A stretch of DNA of 64,000 nucleotides from the NCBI GenBank assembly GCA_043802745.1, contig JAZDKU010000015.1:3491-67490 (forward strand). Reading direction: 5' to 3'. The position numbers were made by a program, and so were the translations under genes. Numbering within the stretch: the first letter of the stretch is position 1; every line of letters begins with the position of its first letter. The notes below the pieces were generated by a model. It did not search any database and was not told the DNA's origin. It worked only from the letters and a program-made list of their open reading frames with translations. Shown piece after piece: positions 40,200-48,387 of the stretch. Source of the DNA: STD1-80 sp043802745 (GTDB lineage Bacteria; Patescibacteriota; Minisyncoccia; Minisyncoccales; CG1-02-41-26).

Positions 40200-40607
40200 C
40201 TAAAGGCCTGTTTTCTTTTTTAAATAATTATATTTCTGCAGAGCGTCAAACTTTTCTTGCGAGGGCTTGTAGGCCTTGCCTTTTTGCTCTAAATCGCGCA
40301 TTGTTTCTTGCAGAGCTTTTCTACTAACATACTCGCCAAATTTTTCTTTAGGAAAAAGACTCTCAGCCAAAGCTTTTCTTTTGGCTCGGCTTGAATAGCT
40401 ACCTCGAATGCCCGCCTTCCAGCCAGTTTGAGGAATTCTATCTTTATCAAGAGTGATTTTTTTAACCAAATCATTCCGCTTAACAAAATCCCTTCTACCT
40501 GAAAAAAATATTTTTTTATCAAGCTTTTTAAAACCAACCCTCTTGGGTCTTGCTTCCCCAGTTGAACTTAAACCAAAAAATTTAGGAATTCTATCTAATA
40601 TAGACAT
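40200..40607 (-). CDS. Small basic hypothetical protein
   Basis: 135 aa from the ATG at 40607 (MSILDRIPKFFGLSS); a start four codons earlier is also open. Not recognised. Strongly basic (many Lys/Arg: RPKRVGFKKLDKKIFFSGRRDFVKRNDLVKKI), no membrane span, helical C-terminus (SRKALQETMRDLEQKGKAYKPSQEKFDAL). The charge suggests nucleic-acid or ribosome binding, by composition only. It overlaps the ileS 3' end by 13 bp and recO follows after 1 bp, so it is translated with essential genes. Confidence 0.6.
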   Translation of the reverse strand: MSILDRIPKFFGLSSTGEARPKRVGFKKLDKKIFFSGRRDFVKRNDLVKKITLDKDRIPQTGWKAGIRGSYSSRAKRKALAESLFPKEKFGEYVSRKALQETMRDLEQKGKAYKPSQEKFDALQKYNYLKKKTGL

Positions 40608-43540
40608 AGCGCTAACCAAATTACTTTCCCATCTATTTTAAATTCTGACTGGGCTAAGAATTCTCCTTCTTTATTTTTGTTTTCTTTTATTTCTTTTGAG
40701 CGAGTGGTTGATAAAATTTCGGCTTTGTTTTTATCAAAAATTTTCTCTAAACTCTTTTCAGCAGAGTAACTAATAACAATATTTGTGTCGTTTGGCGTTA
40801 GCCCGGCTTGTTTGCGCAAGCTTTGGATATTTCTAATAATTTCCCGCACTGTGCCCTCTTCTTTTAACTCCTCGGTCATAGTAGTGTCCAGCTCAACCCC
40901 ACCAGTAATATCATCGCTAAACAAAACCTCTTTAACATTGACCTCATCTTTAATTAATTCCAAAAATTCTTTTTTCCCCTTTATTCCTAATTCATAATTC
41001 TTAATTCTTAATTCTTTTAAGGCTTGTCTCACCCCAATACCAAGCTCGGCTCTTTTGGCCAAAACCAAAGAAACAACATCCCTAACCTCCTGCATATCTT
41101 TTTCTAATTTTTCATCAATAAGTTTCTTATCCACTTTAGGCCAATCGCACAGATGAACCGACCGAGGGCAGCCCTCGGGGTAGCACCCCGAGGGCTGCCC
41201 TCGGGACACTAACTGCTGATAAATATCTTCAGCTAAAAATGGCATAAAAGGAGTGGTAAGTTTGGCAATAGTTATTAAAACATCATAAAAAGTTTGCTCT
41301 GCTTCTTGAAATCTTTTGCGCGATCTTCGCACATACCAAAGCGACAAATCATTAATCCAAAAATTTTCAATAGCCAACGTGGCTTTCATTACGTCAAATT
41401 TATCTAAGCTATCTGTTGCCTCTTTTATTAAATTATTTAATTTTGAAATTATCCATCTATCTAAAACATTCTTGATTCTTGATTCTTGATTCTTGATTCT
41501 TGATTCTGACGCGTATGTTAAAAAGAAGGTTACGCAATTTGTTAAAGTTAAGATTTTTCTTTCAGTTTCTTTGGCCACATTATAGCCAAACCTCATATTG
41601 TTGGCTGGATTTTGTACCACATACATCCATCTCATCACGTCAGCTCCGATTTTTTCTACTGCCTCGTCAAACCAAATAGCATTGCCTTTTGACTTGTGCA
41701 TTTCCTCGCCCTTTTCATCCACTACTGAAGCAAACCCTAATAAATTCTTAAACGGCATTTCATTTTCCAAAACTTGGCTCATCACCAACAAAACATAAAA
41801 CCAATTTTTAAATTGACCGGGAAAACTCTCGCACACTAAATCAGCTGGGAACCATTTGTCCCACTCTCCTTTATTATTATGAAAATAGCCGGGAATGGTT
41901 GAAAATGGCACAATACCCGCATCCAGCCATGGAGTACCAACATCTAAAATTCTTGGCACAACTTCACTGCACTTTGAGCATTTTATCTTTACTGAATCAA
42001 TCCAAGGCCGATGAAGTGAATTTCCCTCGAATTCTTTCCAACCCTCCACTGCCCTTTCTTTTAATTCTCCCATTGAGCCAATAACATCAAAATTTTTACA
42101 CTTAGAGCATTCATAAATCGGCAGGGCCAAACCCCAATATCTTTTTTTAGATATTAGCCAATCGCGCATATTCAGGAGCCAATCAAGCTCTCTTTCTAAG
42201 CAAAAACCAGGAACCCAGTTTATTTTTCTGGCAATAGTCATTAGTGGTGCTTTTAGATAATCCATAGCAATATACCACTCATCAACCAAGCGAAAAATTA
42301 ACTCACTTTTACATCTCCAGCAAGTTGGATACCTGTGTTTATAATCTTCTATTTTATAAACTAAGTTATTGGTTTTTAATCTTTCAAAAATAAGCTCACG
42401 AACAAACTCTTCGCCCACAAAATGCCCGGTTAAAGCATCAAAGCCTTCGGCGTATTTACTTTCATCGTTAGTTGGATTAACAACTGGCAAGCCTTGTTCT
42501 TTCCCTAAAGCAAAATCTTCCTGGCCACACCCTGGGGCAGAGTGCACAACTCCAGTGCCCTCTTCTTGCGTTACATCTTTCCATAAAATAACTTTGTGCT
42601 CATAACTTTTTAAAGCCTCCCTTACAGCGGGCAATTCATCAAAAAGCCCAGTATATCTCTTGCCTTCAAGCGCCCTACCTTCAAATACTTCCAAAATTTG
42701 ACCATTTTCAATTAAACTAGCTTTGTCTTTTAATAAGATATAAATTTCGCCAGTTTTTGGGTCAGCTACTTTAGCATAAATCAAATCCGGATGAACTGAT
42801 AAAAAAACATTGGCCACTAATGTCCATGGAGTGGTTGTCCAGGCTAAAAAATATGTTTCATTTTCGCCCATAACTGGCAGTTTAAAATAAATAGCCTTAT
42901 GGGTTATTTCTTTATATTCCTCAGTTAAAATTTCGTGCTGGGAAATAGCAGTGCCACATCTCGGACACCAAGGCACCACATCATGGCCTTTGTATAAAAG
43001 CCCTTTTTCTTTACACCTCTTCAGGAAATGCCAAATAGCGTAATTATTTTCTGGGGACATTGTGTAATACGAATGGCTTTGCTCCATCCACTCGCCTTTT
43101 TCATCAAAATCTGTTTGCCAGTTGCCCCAATCCCGCAACATGCCCAATCTTATGGACTGCTCGGTTTGGATTTTTGAATATTTATGCACCCGCTCCTTAC
43201 ATTTGTTGACAAAATTAGCAATGCCGTATCTTTCAATGTCCTTTTTGTTGCGAAAGCCAAGTTCTTTTTCCACTTCTACTTCCACCCAAAGCCCTTGGCA
43301 ATCAAAACCATTTTGGAAGCGCTCGCTATAGCCTTGCATGGCCCTATACCGCTGAAATAAGTCTTTGTAAGTCCTGCCCCAAGCATGATGAACGCCCATG
43401 GGGTTATTAGCAGTTATCGGACCATCTAAAAAACTCCAAGGCTTTCCTTTTTTATTTTTCTCTTTCAGTTTTTCTAAAAGTTTTATATCCTCCCAAAACT
43501 TTAAAGTTTCCTTTTCTTTTTTTACAAAATCATTTTCCAT
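40595..43540 (-). CDS. ileS: Isoleucyl-tRNA synthetase with unusual signature motifs
   Basis: Class I synthetase, 981 aa, the eukaryote-like branch by overall build (NGFDCQGLWVEVEVEKELG, WCPRCGTAISQHE, editing block FLAWTTTPWTLVANVFLSVHPD). The HIGH motif is HHAWG at 51-55 (MGVHHAWGRTYKD), and in place of KMSKS there is MHKSKGN. Three in-frame insertions are visible. SRGQPSGCYPEGCPRS comes from a 43-bp perfect palindrome (41162-41204). SESRIKNQESRIKN comes from five CTTGATT heptamers (41471-41505). ELRIKNYELGIK comes from the heptamer array shared with tatD (40984-41014). All sit in the C-terminal helical region. Confidence 0.95.
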   Translation of the reverse strand: MENDFVKKEKETLKFWEDIKLLEKLKEKNKKGKPWSFLDGPITANNPMGVHHAWGRTYKDLFQRYRAMQGYSERFQNGFDCQGLWVEVEVEKELGFRNKKDIERYGIANFVNKCKERVHKYSKIQTEQSIRLGMLRDWGNWQTDFDEKGEWMEQSHSYYTMSPENNYAIWHFLKRCKEKGLLYKGHDVVPWCPRCGTAISQHEILTEEYKEITHKAIYFKLPVMGENETYFLAWTTTPWTLVANVFLSVHPDLIYAKVADPKTGEIYILLKDKASLIENGQILEVFEGRALEGKRYTGLFDELPAVREALKSYEHKVILWKDVTQEEGTGVVHSAPGCGQEDFALGKEQGLPVVNPTNDESKYAEGFDALTGHFVGEEFVRELIFERLKTNNLVYKIEDYKHRYPTCWRCKSELIFRLVDEWYIAMDYLKAPLMTIARKINWVPGFCLERELDWLLNMRDWLISKKRYWGLALPIYECSKCKNFDVIGSMGELKERAVEGWKEFEGNSLHRPWIDSVKIKCSKCSEVVPRILDVGTPWLDAGIVPFSTIPGYFHNNKGEWDKWFPADLVCESFPGQFKNWFYVLLVMSQVLENEMPFKNLLGFASVVDEKGEEMHKSKGNAIWFDEAVEKIGADVMRWMYVVQNPANNMRFGYNVAKETERKILTLTNCVTFFLTYASESRIKNQESRIKNVLDRWIISKLNNLIKEATDSLDKFDVMKATLAIENFWINDLSLWYVRRSRKRFQEAEQTFYDVLITIAKLTTPFMPFLAEDIYQQLVSRGQPSGCYPEGCPRSVHLCDWPKVDKKLIDEKLEKDMQEVRDVVSLVLAKRAELGIGVRQALKELRIKNYELGIKGKKEFLELIKDEVNVKEVLFSDDITGGVELDTTMTEELKEEGTVREIIRNIQSLRKQAGLTPNDTNIVISYSAEKSLEKIFDKNKAEILSTTRSKEIKENKNKEGEFLAQSEFKIDGKVIWLALCLY
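40984..41014. repeat. Heptamer array inside ileS, identical to one in tatD
   Basis: Units CCTAATT, CATAATT, CTTAATT, CTTAATT, CTT; encodes RIKNYEL on the minus strand. Identical 31 bp at 26945-26975. Confidence 0.85.
41162..41204. repeat. 43-bp perfect palindrome inside ileS (20-3-20)
   Basis: Arms CCGAGGGCAGCCCTCGGGGT (41162-41181) and the exact complement (41185-41204) around loop AGC. Very GC-rich against the AT-rich gene. Read in frame as part of SRGQPSGCYPEGCPRS. Confidence 0.92.
41471..41505. repeat. Five perfect CTTGATT heptamers inside ileS
   Basis: 35 bp of exact 7-bp repeats. Three units equal seven codons, so the protein shows the heptapeptide SRIKNQE repeated. Confidence 0.9.
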
Positions 43541-43553
43541 GAATTTTACTTTA

Positions 43554-44150
43554 TCACTTTACGAACGGATTTTCCATATCAAAAATAATAAGCGGAGTCT
43601 GGTTGTTAATTTTTGCTTCATCAATGCCATATTCGCCATACTTTTTTGTATAAATCAGACTAACAGCGCAAAATAACGCTTGCGAATAGTCAAAGCCTAA
43701 TTTTTCTGAAACTTCTTTGGTTTCTTGTTCGCTTGGGCCTTCAACTTCCACAAACGGCTCTAAAAATGGCCATTCATCAATACAAATTTCAGTTTCAGCC
43801 ATCTGCCAAACTTCTCTTTTGCTTTCTTGACGAGCTTTTTCCTTGCAGCCCAATTCTTTTAAAAACTCAACTCCATTTTCAAGGCTATCAATTTTTAAAC
43901 AAATTTCTTTTTGCTCATCTATTTTTATAGCTCCGCCCCGCCCAACAATTTTAAAACTCATGGTAATTTTATCGCCCTCATCTCTAACCCTAGCAAAAGC
44001 TCCTGGCCTATCATATCCTTCGGGCAAATGAAAAACGCACCGCTTCATTACAACTTCTGGCTTAACCAAAACCGCCCCAACCTGTTTGAGTTTTTCTCTA
44101 ACCTCATCCTTATTAATATTTACGAATGTCGCCTCATACTCCGTCTGCAT
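43554..44150 (-). CDS. CYTH-domain protein
   Basis: 198 aa of the CYTH (triphosphate tunnel metalloenzyme) superfamily: class IV adenylate cyclase, thiamine-triphosphatase or tripolyphosphatase activities occur in the family. The N-terminal signature ExExK appears as EYEAT, with Thr for the last Lys. Charged strands facing the tunnel can be seen in FARVRDEGDKITMSFKIVG, KREVWQMAETEICIDEWPFLEPFVEVEGPS. Nucleotide or tRNA-related roles are possible. It is 13 bp upstream of ileS and 4 bp downstream of an unknown gene. Confidence 0.8.
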   Translation of the reverse strand: MQTEYEATFVNINKDEVREKLKQVGAVLVKPEVVMKRCVFHLPEGYDRPGAFARVRDEGDKITMSFKIVGRGGAIKIDEQKEICLKIDSLENGVEFLKELGCKEKARQESKREVWQMAETEICIDEWPFLEPFVEVEGPSEQETKEVSEKLGFDYSQALFCAVSLIYTKKYGEYGIDEAKINNQTPLIIFDMENPFVK

Positions 44151-44154
44151 AAAT

Positions 44155-44913
44155 TTATTTTAATTTAAAAATAAAACCGTTACGACTCCAAAACCATAGG
44201 GGTGGGTGCAGATCGATAGGGGCAATGCCGCTACCAGCCAACAGCTCGCGCCATTTCTGGGAAATTTGGTCTTTAGAGAGTTTTTTCGCTTCATCTTCGG
44301 TTATAACCCCAAGTATAATTGAGCATTTCGTGATGTGGGTATCAGGGGCTATTTCGATAAACTCTTTATTTTTTAAATCAATTCCACCATAAGTGCTCAT
44401 TACAAAACCCCAATAATTAAAAATTTTCGGACCAGACAAATATGGAAAATCTTTTTTAAATCTTCCTTGGATTATATTCTTAACTTCTGAAAAATCATTA
44501 TTAGCCCCCTGAAAAAAATCTATAAACGATCCCCAGTTTTTAAAAATTGTTTGGCTAATTTTTTGCCAAATCTCTGGGTGCTTGTTAGGTTGTAAGGCTA
44601 ATTTATGCTTTATCAAATTTTCTCGCAAATCCGCTTGACTCATTGCTGCAACTCTAGCCAAAGAAAAAACTTTTTTTGTTGCTTCATCATTATAAGTTAT
44701 CAGGGCTGCCTGCCAAAGCTTATAACTATCTCTTTGATAATTCAGGGCCATTGGCAAAGTAAAGTATGCTAATTTTTCCTCTGTTTGATTTTTTGAAAAA
44801 CCAGGATTTGTGTCTTCTGGCATTATTGTTTGCCCTAGCCTGCCATCTCTATACGCCTCCAACAAAATCCTGCAATTGCCCACAACTCTTTCTTTTTTAA
44901 AAACATTTCTCAT
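44155..44913 (-). CDS. Hypothetical soluble protein
   Basis: 252 aa, not recognised. Mostly helical, no signal peptide or membrane span. A stretch in the middle, FPYLSGPKIFNYWGFVMSTYGGIDL, has the look of a helix-hairpin-helix turn, and QADLRENLIKHKLALQPNKHPEIWQKISQTI precedes it. A remote DNA-glycosylase-like fold is conceivable but I cannot support it. It ends PPLWFWSRNGFIFKLK. It sits between the CYTH gene and a phosphatase within a cluster of translation genes. Confidence 0.55.
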   Translation of the reverse strand: MRNVFKKERVVGNCRILLEAYRDGRLGQTIMPEDTNPGFSKNQTEEKLAYFTLPMALNYQRDSYKLWQAALITYNDEATKKVFSLARVAAMSQADLRENLIKHKLALQPNKHPEIWQKISQTIFKNWGSFIDFFQGANNDFSEVKNIIQGRFKKDFPYLSGPKIFNYWGFVMSTYGGIDLKNKEFIEIAPDTHITKCSIILGVITEDEAKKLSKDQISQKWRELLAGSGIAPIDLHPPLWFWSRNGFIFKLK

Positions 44914-44920
44914 TTAAAAA

Positions 44921-45502
44921 TTATTCTAAAGAAGCATTGGTTACGCTCACTAATTCAAATTTATCTCCTGTTTTCTCAATTTCAAATAAAGCGCAATCGC
45001 GTAGCTCTTTTATTTCTCCCCATTTAAAAAACTCTCTAAACAAGCACCTAATTGGCCCGCCATGGCTAACCACAGCAATAACATCATAATTTCGGTTGGC
45101 AAGCTCTAAAAAAGCATTTGTGATTCTTTCTGTGAAATGTTCGTAGGTTTCTGCCCCCTCGATAGTATTTTTATAGCTTTTTAACAGCTCCGCTTCTTGC
45201 GGATATTTTTCTCTTGCTTCGCTTTTTAACATGCCTGTCAAAATACCATAAGTGTTCCTTTCTCTTATATTATTTATAACCTCTATCTCGCAACTTAAAG
45301 AATTTGTTAGTATTTCAGAAGTTTCCTTGGCTCTATTCAAAGAGCTTGAAAAAATTATCTCTATACTTTTCCCCTCCAGTTTACTGGCTAAGGTTTTGGC
45401 TTGCTCTGCTCCCTTCTCTGTCAAACTATCATTATAATCACCCCCATATCTATCTTCAACGTCTCCAATTGTTTGGCCATGCCGGCATAAAAATATTCTC
45501 AT
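44921..45502 (-). CDS. Histidine phosphatase (phosphoglycerate mutase-like)
   Basis: 193 aa. The phospho-histidine motif is LCRHGQTIGD (RHG at residues 7-9); the second catalytic His is in IAVVSHGGPIRCLF, and the Glu/Arg pocket residues are in EVINNIRERNTYGILTGM. The build matches cofactor-dependent phosphoglycerate mutase-like phosphatases (CobC/GpmB type); substrate unknown. It lies 4 bp behind argS. Confidence 0.88.
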   Translation of the reverse strand: MRIFLCRHGQTIGDVEDRYGGDYNDSLTEKGAEQAKTLASKLEGKSIEIIFSSSLNRAKETSEILTNSLSCEIEVINNIRERNTYGILTGMLKSEAREKYPQEAELLKSYKNTIEGAETYEHFTERITNAFLELANRNYDVIAVVSHGGPIRCLFREFFKWGEIKELRDCALFEIEKTGDKFELVSVTNASLE

Positions 45503-45506
45503 AAAT

Positions 45507-47159
45507 TTACATTTTAGTAGGGGATTCGATGCCTAGGATAGTTAGGCTGTTTTTTATTACGTAGCCAACAGCGGACGTTAAGGCCAAGCGGAATTGTTTT
45601 TGTTCTTTGGTGTCTGCTTTTAAAATTGAAATTTCATTATAAAACAAATTAAAGCTTTGCGATAAGTCAAAAGCATAATTGCAAATAAGATTAGGTGAAA
45701 AAGTAACAACAGCCTGCTCAATTATTTCTTGAAAATGTAAAAGCTTTTTCAAGAGTATTTTCTCAATTTCCTGCAAGCCACTAAAATCAATTTTGGTAAT
45801 TTTGACAGTAGTCGGGCTACCGTTATATTTTTCCAAAACGCTTTGGGTACGAGCAAAAGCATATTGCAAATATGGCCCGGAATTGCCCTTTAAGTTTAAA
45901 ATTTTATCCCAGTCAAAAACAATATCTCTTGAATGGTGCTGGCTTAAATCATTGTATTTAACCGCCCCAATGCCAACTTGTTTGGCTAGCTCTTTGTTTT
46001 TTTCACCAGAAAGATCTTCGGCTTTGTCGATAGCCTCTTGCAAAACATCTTCTAGGTGCACGGTATCGCCTCGCCGAGTTGAAAACTTGCCAGTCTTACT
46101 GCGCATCAAACCGTGGACAATATGCTCAAATTTCACATCTTGAATCCAACCAAGTAAATCAACTGTTTTAAATAACTGCTTAAAATAAAGCGACTGGTCA
46201 ACTCCAACCTCGTAGGCAATAATATTGGGCTTCCATTTTTCTAATCTGTATTTAATAGTGGCCAAGTCTCTTAAAAAATAAGTAGTGGCACCATCGGATT
46301 TCATCAGCACCAAACCTGGAAAAACATTATTTTCAAATTCCACTACCCAAGCGCCCTCGCTCTGCTTTGTTAAATTTTTCTTTTTCATTTCTTCAAAAAT
46401 ACTTTGCATTTTATCTAAATAAAAACTTTCGCCCAAAGCATTATCAATTTTAACACCAAGCAAATTATAAATTCTATCAAACTCTTTTAAAGAAATTTCC
46501 TTGCAAGCCTGCCAAATTTCTTTAGCTTTTTTATCACCGTCTTCTAATTTTTTAAACCAAGCCCGAGCCTCGTCATTCAGAGCTGGGTTTATTTCTGCCT
46601 CTTTATGAAACTCTACATAAAGCTGTTCTAATTTTTCTATATTTAACTCCCCAATTCTTAATTCTTGATTCTTAATTCCTAATTCTATTTTATAAATCAG
46701 TTTCCCGAATTGTGTGCCCCAATCTCCCAAATGGTTATCGCCAATAGTTTTATAGCCCAAAAATTTATATAAATTATAAATCGCTTGGCCAATAATCGTG
46801 GAGCGCAAGTGGCCAATGCCAAATGGCTTGGCAATATTTGGACCAGAATAATCAATAACAATAGTTTTGCCATGGCCGACTTGCGAGGAGCCGTATTTCT
46901 CTTTTTGTTTTAAAATCTGCTTTAAATTTTCCAAAAAATACTCTGGCTTTAAGAAAAAATTTATAAACCCATTGACAACTTCTACTTTTTCGAATAAAGG
47001 GCTTGCTTTTAATTTATCAGCAATTTCTTGGCTGTTTAACTTTTCTTTAATTGCCACATTAGTAGAAAAATCTCCAAAACTAAAATTATCCGGCATATCC
47101 ACCACCGCTTTTTTATTGATTGTCTTTTCAATTAAATTTTCTATCTCTTGTTTTAACAT
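45507..47159 (-). CDS. argS: Arginyl-tRNA synthetase
   Basis: Class I synthetase, 550 aa. The HIGH motif is GHLRS (116-120) in SGPNIAKPFGIGHLRSTIIGQ. In place of KMSKS it has KTGKFSTRRGDTVHLEDVL, the usual ArgRS degenerate form. The N-terminal Add-1 domain and the C-terminal DALR anticodon-binding domain (QYAFARTQSVLEKY...) are present. An in-frame heptamer array (46649-46684) gives GIKNQELRIGE in the connective region. First gene of the minus-strand cluster that runs to rlmE. A repeat relic (SSGQA unit) lies directly upstream of its ATG. Confidence 0.96.
   Translation of the reverse strand: MLKQEIENLIEKTINKKAVVDMPDNFSFGDFSTNVAIKEKLNSQEIADKLKASPLFEKVEVVNGFINFFLKPEYFLENLKQILKQKEKYGSSQVGHGKTIVIDYSGPNIAKPFGIGHLRSTIIGQAIYNLYKFLGYKTIGDNHLGDWGTQFGKLIYKIELGIKNQELRIGELNIEKLEQLYVEFHKEAEINPALNDEARAWFKKLEDGDKKAKEIWQACKEISLKEFDRIYNLLGVKIDNALGESFYLDKMQSIFEEMKKKNLTKQSEGAWVVEFENNVFPGLVLMKSDGATTYFLRDLATIKYRLEKWKPNIIAYEVGVDQSLYFKQLFKTVDLLGWIQDVKFEHIVHGLMRSKTGKFSTRRGDTVHLEDVLQEAIDKAEDLSGEKNKELAKQVGIGAVKYNDLSQHHSRDIVFDWDKILNLKGNSGPYLQYAFARTQSVLEKYNGSPTTVKITKIDFSGLQEIEKILLKKLLHFQEIIEQAVVTFSPNLICNYAFDLSQSFNLFYNEISILKADTKEQKQFRLALTSAVGYVIKNSLTILGIESPTKM
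46649..46684. repeat. Heptamer array inside argS
   Basis: Units CTTAATT, CTTGATT, CTTAATT, CCTAATT encode ELGIKNQELRIG. The one CTTGATT unit places CAA where TAA would otherwise fall in frame. Confidence 0.8.
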
Positions 47160-47205
47160 ACTTGTGCTGAGCTTGCCGAAGCATTCTTTATATTATCGTA
47201 TTTTC

Positions 47206-47214
47206 TGCTAAAAT
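47206..47214 (+). promoter_or_regulatory. Extended -10 promoter of smpB (leaderless)
   Basis: TGC-TAAAAT, an extended -10 box, ends 8 nt before the smpB ATG (47223), so the transcript would begin at the start codon. The -35 is weak. Confidence 0.5.
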
Positions 47215-47222
47215 CAAAGAAT

Positions 47223-47669
47223 ATGGAACAAACATTGGCAGAAAATAGAAAAGCGTTTTTTGACTATGAAATAATAGAAAAGTATCAAGCAGGCATTATT
47301 TTAAACGGTCAAGAAGTGAAGTCGATTAAAAACGGACGAATTAGCTTGGCAGGAAGTTTTGTTGTTTTAAAAGATAACGAGGTTTTTTTATTAAACGCTG
47401 ATGTGCCACCTTACCAGCCAAACAATATCTATGGAGAATACGAAGCAAAACGCTCTCGCAAACTGCTTTTGCAAAAATCAGAAATAAATGAACTTGTTGG
47501 CAAAACCAAGCAAAAAGGGTTGACTATGGTGCCCCTAAAAGTGTATAATCACAAGGGTAAAGTAAAGATAGAGTTTGCCCTATGTAAGGGCAAGCGCAAA
47601 GCCGACAAGCGAGAAAAAATAAAGACCAGGGAAGCTGATAGAGAAATACAAAGAGTGTTAAAATATTAA
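47223..47669 (+). CDS. smpB: SsrA-binding protein SmpB
   Basis: 148-aa partner of tmRNA in rescuing stalled ribosomes; binds the tRNA-like end and fills the decoding site with its basic tail. Recognisable blocks are NRKAFFDYEIIEKYQAGIILNGQEVKSIKNGRISLAGSFV, YGEYEAKRSRKLLLQK, LTMVPLKVYNHKGKVKIEFALCKGKRKADKREKIKTREADREI. It is followed by a GIY-YIG gene (4 bp) and then the tmRNA gene 99 bp further on, a functional grouping. Confidence 0.97.
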   Translation: MEQTLAENRKAFFDYEIIEKYQAGIILNGQEVKSIKNGRISLAGSFVVLKDNEVFLLNADVPPYQPNNIYGEYEAKRSRKLLLQKSEINELVGKTKQKGLTMVPLKVYNHKGKVKIEFALCKGKRKADKREKIKTREADREIQRVLKY

Positions 47670-47673
47670 GAGT

Positions 47674-47925
47674 ATGTTTTACACTTATGTAATAAAAAGT
47701 AAAAAAGATAGTAAATTATATGTTGGGCATACAAACGACTTAGTAGCGAGAATAAAAGAACATAATAATGGATTTGTTAAGTCAACGAAATCGAGAAAAC
47801 CTTTCAAGCTACTTTACTATGAAGCTTGTAATATTTTAGAGGACGCAATAAAAAGAGAAAAATCATTAAAAACTGGATTTGGAAGAAGATATCTTAAACA
47901 AAGATTAAGTGATATAAATGTTTAA
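47674..47925 (+). CDS. GIY-YIG domain protein (UPF0213-like)
   Basis: 83 aa. The start FYTYVIKSKKDSKLYVGHTNDLVARIKEHNNG carries the GIY-YIG motif as YTYVIKS...LYVGHT and the catalytic Arg in ARIKEHN; the Glu lies in DAIKREKSLK. Small stand-alone GIY-YIG proteins of this size are frequent in Patescibacteria; their DNA or RNA target is unknown. It is translationally close to smpB (4-bp gap). Confidence 0.85.
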   Translation: MFYTYVIKSKKDSKLYVGHTNDLVARIKEHNNGFVKSTKSRKPFKLLYYEACNILEDAIKREKSLKTGFGRRYLKQRLSDINV

Positions 47926-47975
47926 GCTTCGCCCATAGCATTTCGCTTGAAAAAAGCTACCTCGTCGTAAGCGGG

Positions 47976-48027
47976 CCCGCCCGCATCGCTACGCGAGCAA
48001 GCTCGCTTGCGAAGCGTTGCGGGCGGG
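47976..48027. repeat. GC-rich palindrome abutting the tmRNA 5' end
   Basis: CCCGCCCGCA (47976-47985) pairs with TGCGGGCGGG (48018-48027), with further CGCT/AGCG and AGC/GCT pairs inside. Its right arm includes the first three G residues of the mature tmRNA. The rest of the stretch 47926-47975 holds no gene that I can see. Confidence 0.8.
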
Positions 48028-48387
48028 GATGACAGCTTTGACAATTATGGCTTATTTAATAAGCAAGCCGAGCTCCAAAATCTCGCAAAACTTTTGGAAA
48101 ACCATAAGTGCTACATACACCTATGAACCAGCTTACGCATTAGCATAAGCCTGTCTAGCCTTTAAGGCTGGGCCATCTCGCCTGTTGATTCCTAATAAAC
48201 AGGACGGGGTGACAAATTATTAGGATTGGCAAATAGCCCTCCCAAACTATTTGCTGAAAAATTTGGGATCGAAGCTTAAAATTTTTGTTATTTTTATATT
48301 TTGGGCTTTTAAACTTTTAAAATAACTAAGCTTGTAGTATTGTTAAGTAAATCGTTTTTGGACGAGAGTTCAATCTCTCCATCTCCA
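48025..48387 (+). ncRNA. ssrA: tmRNA (transfer-messenger RNA)
   Basis: About 363 nt. The 5' end GGGGATG pairs with CATCTCC (48380-48386) as a 7-bp acceptor stem (one G-T), discriminator A at 48387. The 5' part continues ACAGCTTTGACA, like the conserved tmRNA D-loop. The T-arm GAGAG-TTCAAT-CTCTC has a perfect stem but a 6-nt loop, one short. The tag frame starts at GCT (48110) after ATAAGT and reads ATYTYEPAYALA before TAA (48146-48148), matching the usual ALA ending. The AGCC/GGCT hairpin directly after the tag is in the expected place. CCA is not encoded. smpB lies upstream. Confidence 0.9.

Noticed and set aside
41471..41505. CRISPR array
   Set aside because: The repeats are perfect 7-mers without spacers and lie inside ileS; no cas genes are present anywhere in the window.
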